Assembly: GCA_944472155.2 (NCBI GenBank)
Contig: OX235273.1
Span: 84,066,793 to 84,130,792, forward strand
DNA length: 64,000 bases
Source: Trichobilharzia szidati
Taxonomy: Eukaryota > Platyhelminthes > Trematoda > Strigeidida > Schistosomatidae
Direction of reading: 5' to 3'
In this document: positions 47,945 through 61,000 of the stretch, piece by piece
Layout: the number at the start of each line of letters is the position of its first letter
How positions within the stretch are numbered: the stretch's first letter is position 1
Notes under the pieces: model-generated
What the model was told of the DNA's origin: nothing
What the model saw: the letters and a program-made list of their open reading frames with translations, nothing else
Databases searched by the model: none
Program-made: the position numbers and the translations under genes

Positions 47945-50680
47945 ATGATTGTTTCCTTTAGTTCTTAGAGGAGCATAGGTCTTCAGCCGCGCGTCTTCAT
48001 TTCATCGTTTTCATCTGGATCCACTTCTGCCCACATGCTTTCACCTCCTTCTCTACATGACCTTCTCCGCGTAACCCTCTCACTGACGACCAACTCGGCG
48101 CTTCCCTTTCGGGCTCCACTCCAAAGCCTGCCTTGATGGTTTTCTCAGAGTATGCCCAATCAACCTCCATTTTTTTCTACAAATTTGCTGCACAACTGTT
48201 TCCAAGTTGGCTCGTTCCTAGAGATCCCTCTGGCTGACTTTTTCTGGCCGGTCATCTGATGTTGAGTATTGAGCGAAGACAGCTGTTGATGAAGGTCTGT
48301 AGTTTGTATGAATTGTCCTTCTTGACGTGCCGTCAAGTCTCTGATCCTTATAGTAGCATTGACTTCACATTGGATTTTAAAATCCGGATCTTATTTTTCA
48401 TGCAGATTAGTGCTGTCGACCTCCACACAGACTTGAAAGTAATGAAAGCTTGCCTTGCTTTCCTGATACCCGCTTTGATATCCTCGTCAGTCCCGCCTGT
48501 AGTTGAAACAATGCCTCCCAGGTAGGTAAAGAAGGTTGCTACTTTCAGATTTCTCAGATTTATGCTGACAGTTTTCCTTTATTGTTGCTGTTGCCATTGC
48601 GCAGGAATCTTCATTATCAACCTCTGTTTTCTCTAAGTTAACCTGAAGTCCTATCTTTGATGCTTCTTATGCCAACTTGTTGCTTTTCGCTTGCATATCT
48701 TCCAGTTTGTGGGAAATCAGACATATATCATCGGCGAAGTCCAGATACTCCAAGTTCTTTCTTCGTGTGGGTCCATTTTATGCCTGTTTCCTCCCTGCCC
48801 GCTGTCTGTCGCATTACCCAGTTTACCGCAATCAGGAAAATCATTGGAGACAGTAGGCAGCCAGCTTGTCTTACGTCTCTCTTCCTTTCGAAGGATACCA
48901 TGAGCTTCCCGTTGTGGATTACTTAGCATGCAGCATTTTCGTACAACTGTTGGATGAGGTGTTTAATTGTTGGCGGAATGGCGTAGTAGCGAATTAGTTT
49001 CCAAATCACCTCTGGATCGACGCTATCGAAGGCCTTTTCAAAGTCAATGGAGTTGATGTAGGGAGCTCTGTTCCATGATGATTCGTAGTGTTGTGTTTTG
49101 ATCGGTGCATCATTCGTTTCCCCTGAATCCAGCCTGTTCCGGTCGAAGTATTTCATCCAGGGCATGTTTGATTCTCTCCAGAATGATGCGGCTTAGTATT
49201 TTGCTTGGGACAGATATGAGGATAATGCCGCGCCAGTAATTGCATTGACCAAACCCTCCTTTCTTTGGTAGTTTGAATAAGTAGCCTTTCTTCCAATCCT
49301 CGGGTACTCTGCCTTCTTTCCACACCTCCAGTAGTGGCGTCATAAAGTCTCTGGGTCCATTTTCAATGCTTCTGCTGGAATTCCAGCTGGTCCTGCTGCT
49401 TTTCCAGCTTTTAGCATCTTGATTGCCTTCAGGACTTCTGATTTCGTCGAGGGATTGGTGTTCACTGGTAGCTCTGTCTCCGTCGTTGGTATTATTGAGG
49501 GCGTTGTAGGTGGCGGTCGATTTAGAAGTTTTGTGAAGCATTCAGTCTACTGTTCCCTTTGCTTCACCTCTTTAATGACTGACTTCCCCTTGTCATCCTT
49601 CACTGGCTTTACTTGCATTGAACTTTTCCACAACAGAAACCTAGTTGTTTGGTAGAGTGTTGCGAGGTCTCCTTTGCCTGCAGCTTGTTACGCTTCACTT
49701 ATCATAGCTTCATAATATAATCTTTTGTCTTCTCTGGCACTCTTCTTTACTGTTTTGTTCAGTGTATTGTCGCTTGCATTCAACTCCTGTTTTGTTGATT
49801 GTCAACGCACTGGATAATCTTTTGTTTCAACATCCTTCACTTTTCTATTAGTCTCACAGTGTTTGTAGTGAGCAAAGTTTTGTCCTGTCTCCTCTTTCTG
49901 CCTAGAACTTCCATGCAGTTTTGACTCCACACCGCTTTCAGGTTGTTCCAGTGCTTGTCAACGTTCGTCTCTTCGTTAGTGTTTACTTCTGTCTCCGCCT
50001 TTTTCCGTATGCTTGCAGTGAAGATGTCCTTTGTGGCCTCATCCTACAGTTTTTGAGTATTGAAATTGGCTTGTGGTCTATCTGCAGCTCCTGTTTCCTA
50101 GAAAGTTTTTAATCTGATTTGAAGTGTTCCTTGTACCAGATAGTAGTCTGAGCCAACGTCTTCTCCTCTTCTTACTTTTGTGTCCAGTAAGCTGCGTCTC
50201 CACTTTCTTGAGGAGCATTGAAATGAAATGAATTTGGTTTTTGGTTCGCCCATCTGGTGACACCCATGTAGCCTTGTGGATATCCTTGTGTTTGTATACG
50301 GTGCCACCAATCACTAGTTCATTGAAGACTCAGAAGTCGGTGAAGAGTTCTCCATTTTCATTCATCTTTCCAAGAGCATCTCTACCCATGGTGAATTCTC
50401 TTCCTGTGTTGTCTGGTCCCAGTTTGACGTTAATTTCTCCCATTAGTATTTTAATGTCGCTGACTGGAGTATTGTCCATTGTTGCCTGTAGTTGCTTGTA
50501 GAACTCTACTTTCTATTCAAGGTCTGCGTTGTTTGTGGGTGCATAACACTGCACAGTTGTCACTCTCCATTCTATTGAGTTGAATTTTGTGGTCATTATC
50601 CTGGGCGAGATCACCTCCCATTGTATGAGGGCCTTCGTTGGCGTTGGTGACATTATGATAGCCACACCATTGCTCCCATA
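47945..50680 (-). pseudogene. RTE retrotransposon in palindrome left arm, decayed
   Basis: 5'-truncated RTE starting in the endonuclease (SNGVAIIMSPTPTKAL near 50640), then [17 protein letters not shown] (near 50260), RT with [16 protein letters not shown] (49275), LRPEQAGFR (49130), IDFEKAFDSVD (49030), and the catalytic box as FTDD in place of FADD (near 48735). Many stops and frameshifts break it into ORFs of 60-143 codons. All visible ORFs are identical to those of the inverted copy at 55915-58650. Confidence 0.85.
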
Positions 50681-50689
50681 AGAAGCAAG

Positions 50690-51992
50690 AAATAAGAAGC
50701 AAGGCAATCAGAACAACAACAAAATGTCACAAAAGGAAAAGCGTCGACAGAGACAAAATACCGTGGCGAAAATATCACTGTTAAACACAATTACCAGAGA
50801 CAAACCGACTTGGGCCAACTTGGACATGTAAAAACAATAATACACTCAATTATCGTTATTAGTTGGTGTCTAACAATCACAAAATGGCTGAGAGTTAGTT
50901 ATGGGTATTAATAGTCAACAAGATTATATCCACAGAATCAGTGTTCGAAGATGAACGAATTACATTTATTTCTGCAAATTTCTGGCCACAAACACCACAG
51001 AAATGAGAATTTTGTGTAACTAAGTAATGTAACACAAAATTCGAACAGCACGTCAAGGTCAAGCTAAATAAGTGAAAACAGCAGAGCCGTGTCAAAGGCG
51101 ATCCACGTGTTATTTAAACAGCTTGTGAATGCCAGACACGGAATAAAGGGATGCGAATAAACAGTGTTCGACAGTAACGAGTACACAAATAAAGTGTATA
51201 GAGCAGATAATTTTCAACTATAGGAAATTAACTACCATACATCAAATATAGCCCAAATATATCAGGTGGGTTAAACTTCGATCGTAAGCTAATCCGTCCT
51301 CTAAGAAGTAAGAAAATATAGTTTCGTCTACTTACTAATGATGAGTAGTATAAAGTTGAATGCAAATGGAAGAATTTCAGTGGACAGTAAGATAAGAATT
51401 AACAAGTGCACACCCTGACTTCCATTAGCTTCAAACTTTGGGAAATATATCATGTAGGTATTATGAGGAGATTGACATGTGTGGCATATTTGGCCTTACA
51501 GTACCGCAAAATGCAACAGTTAACATCGAAATACCGATAATTAGCTGAAGGCATCCAAAAAACCACTGTTTATTTCTTTTTAAATATTACTAATTACATT
51601 TGCACCAGAAGTACCAGTTGGTAATACACAATTCTATGATTCGACAGTGACAGAAGGTGATATTCAATGAAAGTTCGCTGAGTTCAAAAAGGATCATCCA
51701 TCTAGGGGACTGTGGTTTTCTTCCAAGCAGTCTGGATCCTATAATCTGTACCCGAGGACAGACACACACGATTTGTCTAAAATACAGTAGTATATTACGC
51801 ATATGCAATAAACAGAATATCTTCACTTCAGAATGTAAAGTATTGAGCATGTAAACCGTCAAACGCACTGTCACTCTGTTTCAATGCAGAAATACAGCAA
51901 AGATGTGCCCAATACGTGATCCGCGTGGAGATAGAAAAAACACGCGAATGAAGAGGACAGGAATCATATGGATTCGAACAAACAATGTTCAC
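50690..51992. repeat. Repeat X, copy X2 (inverted)
   Basis: 50871-51992 is the reverse complement of X1, without length differences (paired coordinates sum to 98562). The last part (50690-50870) is the RTE 5' flank and is shared with 55725-55905. Confidence 0.8.
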
Positions 51993-52274
51993 AGCAAGAA
52001 CTACAGTTCTAGCAAAATAAAATGGTACCATCTTTTATTTCGTTGCCTTCTCGTCAGCTGCTTACAGGGCAAAGACATTAATAAATGTATCTACCAAAAC
52101 AATTTAACATACTTGTACAGGGTTCATTTTAAACAAAAGTCAATCGATCAATATACGCATACGCTAATAATATATACGTATATCTATATGCAATATTAAA
52201 CACAATTCCGAACCATACTAATCATACACAATGAAAACTTTCCAGCATCTCGCATTCTGATGAAAAATATCCAG

Positions 52275-52601
52275 TTACCAAGGCAAAGAAAGACTGATAA
52301 CCGCTTCTTTCTGAACGCACAAATCAGGTTTCAGGTGCTTGATGGAAAAGGCTTCAGCAAACTTAAGGAGAATTGAGATCTTTTGCTTATTGACAATTTT
52401 GAAGGACTTTTCGACGTCCACCTGATAACCCGTGTCGAGGAGATGCCTGGCGATGGCACTGTTTAAAGCATTTGTTCCCTTTAGACGTAAGCTTTTTGGT
52501 ACATGTTCAGAAAATCGTAGATATGCTTTTCTTTCTGTTCTTCCGATGTAACTGCTCCCGCAGATACATCTTATTTTTGTATATACAGTTGGAGTTAACA
52601 T
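52275..52601 (-). pseudogene. PLE 2 GIY-YIG endonuclease, copy 2
   Basis: Identical in translation to 44242-44568. Its 3' two thirds lies in the left inverted repeat and is therefore present again, inverted, at 54039-54320. Confidence 0.8.
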
Positions 52602-52626
52602 GATAAGTTCATCTATCGATTTTTGA

Positions 52627-53466
52627 TTACATCAAAGAGCAAGTTGTTCGAAAGACGGGAACGAGCTTAGCTGCAGGATAGGCTATGGCTAGTGATGTGC
52701 TCAGCCTTCTGTTGATCATCGCTGCAATGTTTTCGGCTTTATAATCAAGCTCAAAGTAGATTGGCTTTTTTCCTACTGTGATTTGTTTTTCACTTGTGAC
52801 TTCAGATCTTCCATACTTGTTGATGAACCTTTGAGAGTACCCATTACTCTTCAATGTCTTTTCAAGAAACTCAAATTCTTCCTCTAATTTCTCTATAGAG
52901 AATATTCTCCTCGCTCTATAATACAGAGTGTTGACTAAACCACGTTTACAGCTATTTGGACAAAAGCCATTAAAATGTAAGTATTGTCCTTTCCATGTGG
53001 ACTTTCGATAAATTGACTTTTGAAGACTACCATCTTCTAGGCGTTCCATAGCGCTGTCGAGAAAGTGGAAATTCCCGTCACTTTTATGTTGCATAATGAA
53101 CTCACTATTGGCGTGTGCATCATTGAATAATCTTAGTAAGTGCGAAGCATGACTTTCATTTTTGCACGCTATAAATGTGTCATCAACGTATCGACAGTAG
53201 GAAGTTGTTTCGTCGATTGCATACTTTAACTTTGTGATTTCAAGGTTGGACATGAATATATCTGCTAAAACAGGGCTAAGTGGACTGCCCATAGCTACAC
53301 CATCTATTTGGTGGTAAAGAGTGTTGTCAAATTGAAATTGCACATCCATGGTACACATTAGCAGTAGGCGTTTGAATTCCGAGTTTTCGAGTTGAACTGC
53401 GAAATCAGTTCTTCCGACAAACTTATTTGGGATGTGAAATTTAAATCCAAGACAAAGTGTTTCCAT
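52627..53466 (-). pseudogene. PLE 2 reverse transcriptase, copy 2
   Basis: Identical in translation to the copy at 44594-45433, including GVAMGSPLSPVLAD and CRYVDDTFIA; dead for the same reasons. It lies in the non-palindromic spacer. Confidence 0.85.
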
Positions 53467-54602
53467 TTCAATGCGATTTGACTTCAGACTCTACAGATTA
53501 CAGATAAACTCCTCAGGATTTTCTGGGAAAACGTCACACAATTTCTCTTTCGTCAGGGATTTTGACAGAGTTTTGTAGAAATTTTCACATATTTTCTGTT
53601 GAAATCCTTGAATGAAATTGATGAATTTGATCCGGGATTCTATATTCAAACAACTGACGACACCATAGAAAGATCAGGCTTCAGTTCTCAATTTAGAAAT
53701 CAGAGATTCTGTTGATTCAGCATGCAATTTTGTAATGCGTCGAAGATTTTTGAGAGATGGAGGTTATTTGCAAGTACGTAGTGACTTCATGAGATGGCGA
53801 GGATAGCAGTGAGACCGCAAGCATTCATGGTAAAACTTCAATCGAGTCACTTCTCTCGATATTCTGCAAGGAAATGTCACTAAATGATTCAGTGATTTGT
53901 AAGATTCGCCGGGGAGGCGTTTTTTCAGAAATTTCATATATTTTTCCCCTTAATGAATTTGAACAAAGCAAGAACTACAGTTCTAGCAGAATAAAATGGT
54001 ACCGTCTTTTATTTATTTCAATTACATGAATCCACGGTAGCAGTTACATCGGAAGAACAGAAAGAAAAGCATATCTACGATTTTCTGAACATGTACCAAA
54101 AAGCTTACGTCTAAAGGGAACAAATGCTTTAAACAGTGCCATCGCCAGGCATCTCCTCGACACGGGTTATCAGGTGGACGTCGAAAAGTCCTTCAAAATT
54201 GTCAATAAGCAAAAGATCTCAATTCTCCTTAAGTTTGCTGAAGCCTTTTCCATCAAGCACCTGAAACCTGATTTGTGCGTTCAGAAAGAAGCGGTTATCA
54301 GTCTTTCTTTGCCTTGGTAACTGGATATTTTTCATCAGAATGCGAGATGCTGGAAAGTTTTCATTGTGTATGATTAGTATGGTTCGGAATTGTGTTTAAT
54401 ATTGCATATAGATATACGTATATATTATTAGCGTATGCGTATATTGATCGATTGACTTTTGTTTAAAATGAACCCTGTACAAGTATGTTAAATTGTTTTG
54501 GTAGATACATTTATTAATGTCTTTGCCCTGTAAGCAGCTGACGAGAAGGCAACGAAATAAAAGATGGTACCATTTTATTTTGCTAGAACTGTAGTTCTTG
54601 CT

Positions 54603-55724
54603 GTGAACATTGTTTGTTCGAATCCATATGATTCCTGTCCTCTTCATTCGCGTGTTTTTTCTATCTCCACGCGGATCACGTATTGGGCACATCTTTGCTG
54701 TATTTCTGCATTGAAACAGAGTGACAGTGCGTTTGACGGTTTACATGCTCAATACTTTACATTCTGAAGTGAAGATATTCTGTTTATTGCATATGCGTAA
54801 TATACTACTGTATTTTAGACAAATCGTGTGTGTCTGTCCTCGGGTACAGATTATAGGATCCAGACTGCTTGGAAGAAAACCACAGTCCCCTAGATGGATG
54901 ATCCTTTTTGAACTCAGCGAACTTTCATTGAATATCACCTTCTGTCACTGTCGAATCATAGAATTGTGTATTACCAACTGGTACTTCTGGTGCAAATGTA
55001 ATTAGTAATATTTAAAAAGAAATAAACAGTGGTTTTTTGGATGCCTTCAGCTAATTATCGGTATTTCGATGTTAACTGTTGCATTTTGCGGTACTGTAAG
55101 GCCAAATATGCCACACATGTCAATCTCCTCATAATACCTACATGATATATTTCCCAAAGTTTGAAGCTAATGGAAGTCAGGGTGTGCACTTGTTAATTCT
55201 TATCTTACTGTCCACTGAAATTCTTCCATTTGCATTCAACTTTATACTACTCATCATTAGTAAGTAGACGAAACTATATTTCCTTACTTCTTAGAGGACG
55301 GATTAGCTTGCGATCGAAATTTTACCCACCTGATGTATTCGGACTCTATTTGGTGTATGGTGATTAATTTTTTGTAGTTGAACATTATCTGCTCTATACA
55401 CTTTATTTGTGTCCTCGTTACTGTTGAACAATGTTTATTCCCATCCTTCTATTCCGTGTCTGGCATTCACAAGCTGTTTAAATAACACGTGGATCGCCTT
55501 TGACACGGCTCTGCTGTTTTCACTTATTTAGCTTGACCTTGACGTGCTGTTCGAATTTTGTGTTACATTACTTAGTTACACAAAATTCTCATTTCTGTGG
55601 TGTTTGTGGCCAGAAATTTGCAGAAATTAATGTAATTCGTTTACCTTCGAACACTGATTTTGTGGATATAATCTTGTTGACCATTAATACCCATAACTAA
55701 CTCTCAGCCATTTTGTGATTGTTA
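54603..55724. repeat. Repeat X, copy X3 (divergent patch)
   Basis: Direct copy of X1 at offset 8033. Identical by eye to about 55275, then with about 30-40 differences over about 420 bp, and followed by the RTE 5' flank rather than the 3' flank seen beside X1. Confidence 0.8.
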
Positions 55725-55914
55725 GACACCAACTAATAACGATAATTGAGTGTATTATTGTTTTTACATGTCCAAGTTGGCCCAAGTCGGTTTGTCTCTG
55801 GTAATTGTGTTTAACAGTGATATTTTCGCCACGGTATTTTGTCTCTGTCGACGCTTTTCCTTTTGTGACATTTTGTTGTTGTTCTGATTGCCTTGCTTCT
55901 TATTTCTTGCTTCT

Positions 55915-58650
55915 TATGGGAGCAATGGTGTGGCTATCATAATGTCACCAACGCCAACGAAGGCCCTCATACAATGGGAGGTGATCTCGCCCAGGATAAT
56001 GACCACAAAATTCAACTCAATAGAATGGAGAGTGACAACTGTGCAGTGTTATGCACCCACAAACAACGCAGACCTTGAATAGAAAGTAGAGTTCTACAAG
56101 CAACTACAGGCAACAATGGACAATACTCCAGTCAGCGACATTAAAATACTAATGGGAGAAATTAACGTCAAACTGGGACCAGACAACACAGGAAGAGAAT
56201 TCACCATGGGTAGAGATGCTCTTGGAAAGATGAATGAAAATGGAGAACTCTTCACCGACTTCTGAGTCTTCAATGAACTAGTGATTGGTGGCACCGTATA
56301 CAAACACAAGGATATCCACAAGGCTACATGGGTGTCACCAGATGGGCGAACCAAAAACCAAATTCATTTCATTTCAATGCTCCTCAAGAAAGTGGAGACG
56401 CAGCTTACTGGACACAAAAGTAAGAAGAGGAGAAGACGTTGGCTCAGACTACTATCTGGTACAAGGAACACTTCAAATCAGATTAAAAACTTTCTAGGAA
56501 ACAGGAGCTGCAGATAGACCACAAGCCAATTTCAATACTCAAAAACTGTAGGATGAGGCCACAAAGGACATCTTCACTGCAAGCATACGGAAAAAGGCGG
56601 AGACAGAAGTAAACACTAACGAAGAGACGAACGTTGACAAGCACTGGAACAACCTGAAAGCGGTGTGGAGTCAAAACTGCATGGAAGTTCTAGGCAGAAA
56701 GAGGAGACAGGACAAAACTTTGCTCACTACAAACACTGTGAGACTAATAGAAAAGTGAAGGATGTTGAAACAAAAGATTATCCAGTGCGTTGACAATCAA
56801 CAAAACAGGAGTTGAATGCAAGCGACAATACACTGAACAAAACAGTAAAGAAGAGTGCCAGAGAAGACAAAAGATTATATTATGAAGCTATGATAAGTGA
56901 AGCGTAACAAGCTGCAGGCAAAGGAGACCTCGCAACACTCTACCAAACAACTAGGTTTCTGTTGTGGAAAAGTTCAATGCAAGTAAAGCCAGTGAAGGAT
57001 GACAAGGGGAAGTCAGTCATTAAAGAGGTGAAGCAAAGGGAACAGTAGACTGAATGCTTCACAAAACTTCTAAATCGACCGCCACCTACAACGCCCTCAA
57101 TAATACCAACGACGGAGACAGAGCTACCAGTGAACACCAATCCCTCGACGAAATCAGAAGTCCTGAAGGCAATCAAGATGCTAAAAGCTGGAAAAGCAGC
57201 AGGACCAGCTGGAATTCCAGCAGAAGCATTGAAAATGGACCCAGAGACTTTATGACGCCACTACTGGAGGTGTGGAAAGAAGGCAGAGTACCCGAGGATT
57301 GGAAGAAAGGCTACTTATTCAAACTACCAAAGAAAGGAGGGTTTGGTCAATGCAATTACTGGCGCGGCATTATCCTCATATCTGTCCCAAGCAAAATACT
57401 AAGCCGCATCATTCTGGAGAGAATCAAACATGCCCTGGATGAAATACTTCGACCGGAACAGGCTGGATTCAGGGGAAACGAATGATGCACCGATCAAAAC
57501 ACAACACTACGAATCATCATGGAACAGAGCTCCCTACATCAACTCCATTGACTTTGAAAAGGCCTTCGATAGCGTCGATCCAGAGGTGATTTGGAAACTA
57601 ATTCGCTACTACGCCATTCCGCCAACAATTAAACACCTCATCCAACAGTTGTACGAAAATGCTGCATGCTAAGTAATCCACAACGGGAAGCTCATGGTAT
57701 CCTTCGAAAGGAAGAGAGACGTAAGACAAGCTGGCTGCCTACTGTCTCCAATGATTTTCCTGATTGCGGTAAACTGGGTAATGCGACAGACAGCGGGCAG
57801 GGAGGAAACAGGCATAAAATGGACCCACACGAAGAAAGAACTTGGAGTATCTGGACTTCACCGATGATATATGTCTGATTTCCCACAAACTGGAAGATAT
57901 GCAAGCGAAAAGCAACAAGTTGGCATAAGAAGCATCAAAGATAGGACTTCAGGTTAACTTAGAGAAAACAGAGGTTGATAATGAAGATTCCTGCGCAATG
58001 GCAACAGCAACAATAAAGGAAAACTGTCAGCATAAATCTGAGAAATCTGAAAGTAGCAACCTTCTTTACCTACCTGGGAGGCATTGTTTCAACTACAGGC
58101 GGGACTGACGAGGATATCAAAGCGGGTATCAGGAAAGCAAGGCAAGCTTTCATTACTTTCAAGTCTGTGTGGAGGTCGACAGCACTAATCTGCATGAAAA
58201 ATAAGATCCGGATTTTAAAATCCAATGTGAAGTCAATGCTACTATAAGGATCAGAGACTTGACGGCACGTCAAGAAGGACAATTCATACAAACTACAGAC
58301 CTTCATCAACAGCTGTCTTCGCTCAATACTCAACATCAGATGACCGGCCAGAAAAAGTCAGCCAGAGGGATCTCTAGGAACGAGCCAACTTGGAAACAGT
58401 TGTGCAGCAAATTTGTAGAAAAAAATGGAGGTTGATTGGGCATACTCTGAGAAAACCATCAAGGCAGGCTTTGGAGTGGAGCCCGAAAGGGAAGCGCCGA
58501 GTTGGTCGTCAGTGAGAGGGTTACGCGGAGAAGGTCATGTAGAGAAGGAGGTGAAAGCATGTGGGCAGAAGTGGATCCAGATGAAAACGATGAAATGAAG
58601 ACGCGCGGCTGAAGACCTATGCTCCTCTAAGAACTAAAGGAAACAATCAT
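55915..58650 (+). pseudogene. RTE retrotransposon in palindrome right arm, decayed
   Basis: Reverse complement of 47945-50680 with identical translated ORFs (for example 57054-57485 against 49110-49541). Motifs in order: MSPTPTKAL, THKW-type endonuclease remnants, [37 protein letters not shown]. Non-functional. Confidence 0.85.
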
Positions 58651-59576
58651 AATTAATAAAAAATAAATAAAGTACTGAGAATTTCTTTAAAAAAGAATTC
58701 GAGATGATCATCCAACGATTACTAAACCACACTTTGAGTGACGCCTAAAATCCGAATACACAAGATTTGTGTAAAATACGTTGCTATATTAAAAATAAAG
58801 TATGAAATGTAATATACAAATCTCAATTGTGACATGTCTCCGTCTGAATGCTGCCAATGGCAAACTAAGTGTTTGTCAATAATTATCGTTAAAAGTTAGA
58901 GTTTAACAATCACAAAATGGTTGACAGTTAGTTATGGGTATTAATAGTCAACAAGATTATATCCACAGAATCAGTGTTCGAAGATGAACGAATTACATTA
59001 ATTTCTGCAAATTTCTGGCCACAAACACCACAGAAATGAGAATTTTGTGTAACTAAGTAATGTAACACAAAATTCGAACAGCACGTCAAGGTCAAGCTAA
59101 ATAAGTGAAAACAGCAGAGCCGTGTCAAAGGCGATCCACGTGTTATTTAAACAGCTTGTGAATGCCAGACACGGAATAAAGGGATGCGAATAAACAGTGT
59201 TCGACAGTAACGAGTACACAAATAAAGTGTATAGAGCAGATAATTTTCAACTATAGGAAATTAACTACCATACATCAAATATAGCCCAAATATATCAGGT
59301 GGGTTAAACTTCGATCGTAAGCTAATCCGTCCTCTAAGAAGTAAGAAAATATAGTTTCGTCTACTTACTAATGATGAGTAGTATAAAGTTGAATGCAAAT
59401 GGAAGAATTTCAGTGGACAGTAAGATAAGAATTAACAAGTGCACACCCTGACTTCCATTAGCTTCAAACTTTGGGAAATATATCATGTAGGTATTATGAG
59501 GAGATTGACATGTGTGGCATATTTGGCCTTACAGTACCGCAAAATGCAACAGTTAACATCGAAATACCGATAATTA
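58651..59576. repeat. RTE 3' flank and repeat X, copy X4 (inverted, truncated)
   Basis: 58651-58903 matches 47692-47944 inverted; 58904-59576 is inverted X. It stops at 59576, leaving out the outer about 450 bp of X and the PLE inverted repeat that a full 8033-bp unit would contain. Confidence 0.8.
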
Positions 59577-60594
59577 TCTAAGGGTATCTTGAATGCCACT
59601 TTTCTTTAGGAAGTTTTTGACTACTTACTAATGATGAGTAGTATAAAGTTGCACAAAACATATAATTATATCAAAGGAAGAATGGTAAATGAATTGAGGC
59701 TTATTGTAAAACAGTATATTCATGAAGTAGAGTGTCTTAGAGTTTGTTAACATTAGCTTTGAATAGAATGTATTCATCAGATAATTTCATCTGACAGTAT
59801 TCATGAACCTAAGAAGTTCTCACATAATATAGAAATAATCCCCATTTAGGCATTTAGAAGACAGAAAGATTGAGCGAAGAAATTTTACTTTTCAATTTTC
59901 TAATAATGCTATTGTGCTATTGCGCTATTTCGCTGCAATTGCTGTCACTGCTTCTGTGGGAGACGAAAGTGCAAGTTCACAGGTCTTTCGTGGGGAAGGA
60001 GTGAGGATGTCTGTGAAGGGATACAAAACCACCACATAGTTGGGTGACGTGCAGGAGCTGACAAAATATGGAATGGGAACCGGTAGGAGAAAATCTTCCC
60101 CTGACAAAATGTTGACAACAAAGAACATTCCAGTCAGGGATTCGAGAAGGAAATCGTGGTAATACAGACCACAAGGTCATTCCATTTATTTCTGACCAGA
60201 AGACTTGCAGAGTATATTTGACTGTAATTAACAGCATTCAGACTTCCAGAGAATTAAGTTCAAACTGGCTGTACCTGGAAAACATTTCACTGTATTTATG
60301 AGTGCAGGTGACCATGGAACACGAGCCCAGGATTGACTGAGTTGTCTCATATGTCAGTCATCCGCTAACATATAGGGAAGGACAGTATTCAGCGGTTGAC
60401 AATGAATGTTTAGAGATGATGTGTACGTTAGATTGATGCAGAGCTCATCTACTAGGTCAACAGTTATATGTCGAAAGTGATAACTAGACACTGTGGCGAT
60501 CGAGGACAGAAGCAGGTCTAGGTGGGAATTATAGTTGTGTTATATAATAGGTCTCTAAGAATGCTCTCCATAATGTCCACCTCTTTCAAATTGT
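59577..60594. other. DNA right of the palindrome, no gene seen
   Basis: Contains a short re-use of an X motif (CTACTTACTAATGATGAGTAG at 59620-59641). No domain recognised. Confidence 0.4.
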
Positions 60595-60730
60595 AAACAG
60601 ACAAAATAGCTCAATACTCCTCCAGTTTGCTGAAGCAATACTTATCAAACGCCTGAAACGTGATGTATGTGTTCAGACAGAAGCAGTTATCAATCTATTC
60701 TCGCCCTGACAACTGGACCTCAATATTCTC
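60595..60730 (+). pseudogene. PLE GIY-YIG C-terminal fragment
   Basis: Plus frame with EAILIKRLKRDVCVQTEAVI, matching the C-terminus of the PLE 2 endonuclease (EAFSIKHLKPDLCVQKEAVI), with stop and short 3' UTR. A diverged relative of PLE 2. Confidence 0.7.
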
Positions 60731-60889
60731 TCATTCATTTGATTAGCTAGTCTTTAGCTTTAACCTTACCCTCCTTTGATACCGTGTAACTCTGGGACTT
60801 TTAATTTGAACTCACTATATTATTACTCATTTTATTAGTTACCCAACAGCTTACTCACCTCTTGTCTTTATCAAAGATCAAATGCTAAG

Positions 60890-61000
60890 GAAATGAAGTT
60901 TTGTGTGTAGAGAACGAAGTGGATTGGAGATGTGCAGTTGAATCCCAGTGTTCCATTCTGAATGCAAGTAATGAATAATAATATCATAATTTGGTTCGTC
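60890..61000 (+). mobile_element. RTE/SINE-type 3' tail
   Basis: GAATCCCAGTGTTCCATTCTG then ATGAATAATAATA resembles the 3' ends of the RTEs and the SINE in this window. Short, so uncertain. Confidence 0.4.

Larger units (their letters stand above)
47019..52556 (+). repeat. Large palindrome, left arm (5538 bp)
   Basis: Reverse complement of 54039-59576; positions of all paired ORFs sum to 106595 over the whole length, so no net insertions or deletions. Contents: X1 (part), RTE, X2 and the PLE inverted repeat. Confidence 0.88.
51993..54602 (-). mobile_element. Penelope-like element 2, copy 2 (palindrome centre)
   Basis: Offset exactly 8033 bp from copy 1, with the same ORFs and the same TAG and frame change. 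Its 564-bp inverted repeats (51993-52556 and 54039-54602) form the innermost part of the big palindrome, and its internal region is the 1482-bp spacer. Confidence 0.85.
54039..59576 (-). repeat. Large palindrome, right arm (5538 bp)
   Basis: Mirror of the left arm. The outer end was found by comparing TAATTATCTA at 59571 with the mirrored TAATTAGCTG; the inner end at AGCAGTTAC, 54039. Confidence 0.88.

Noticed and set aside
51903..52199. 98-codon ORF present in three copies (46363-46659, 51903-52199, 54396-54692)
   Set aside because: Its identity is explained by recent copying of the surrounding DNA, it runs through PLE terminal repeat and X, and it shows no domain or codon conservation.
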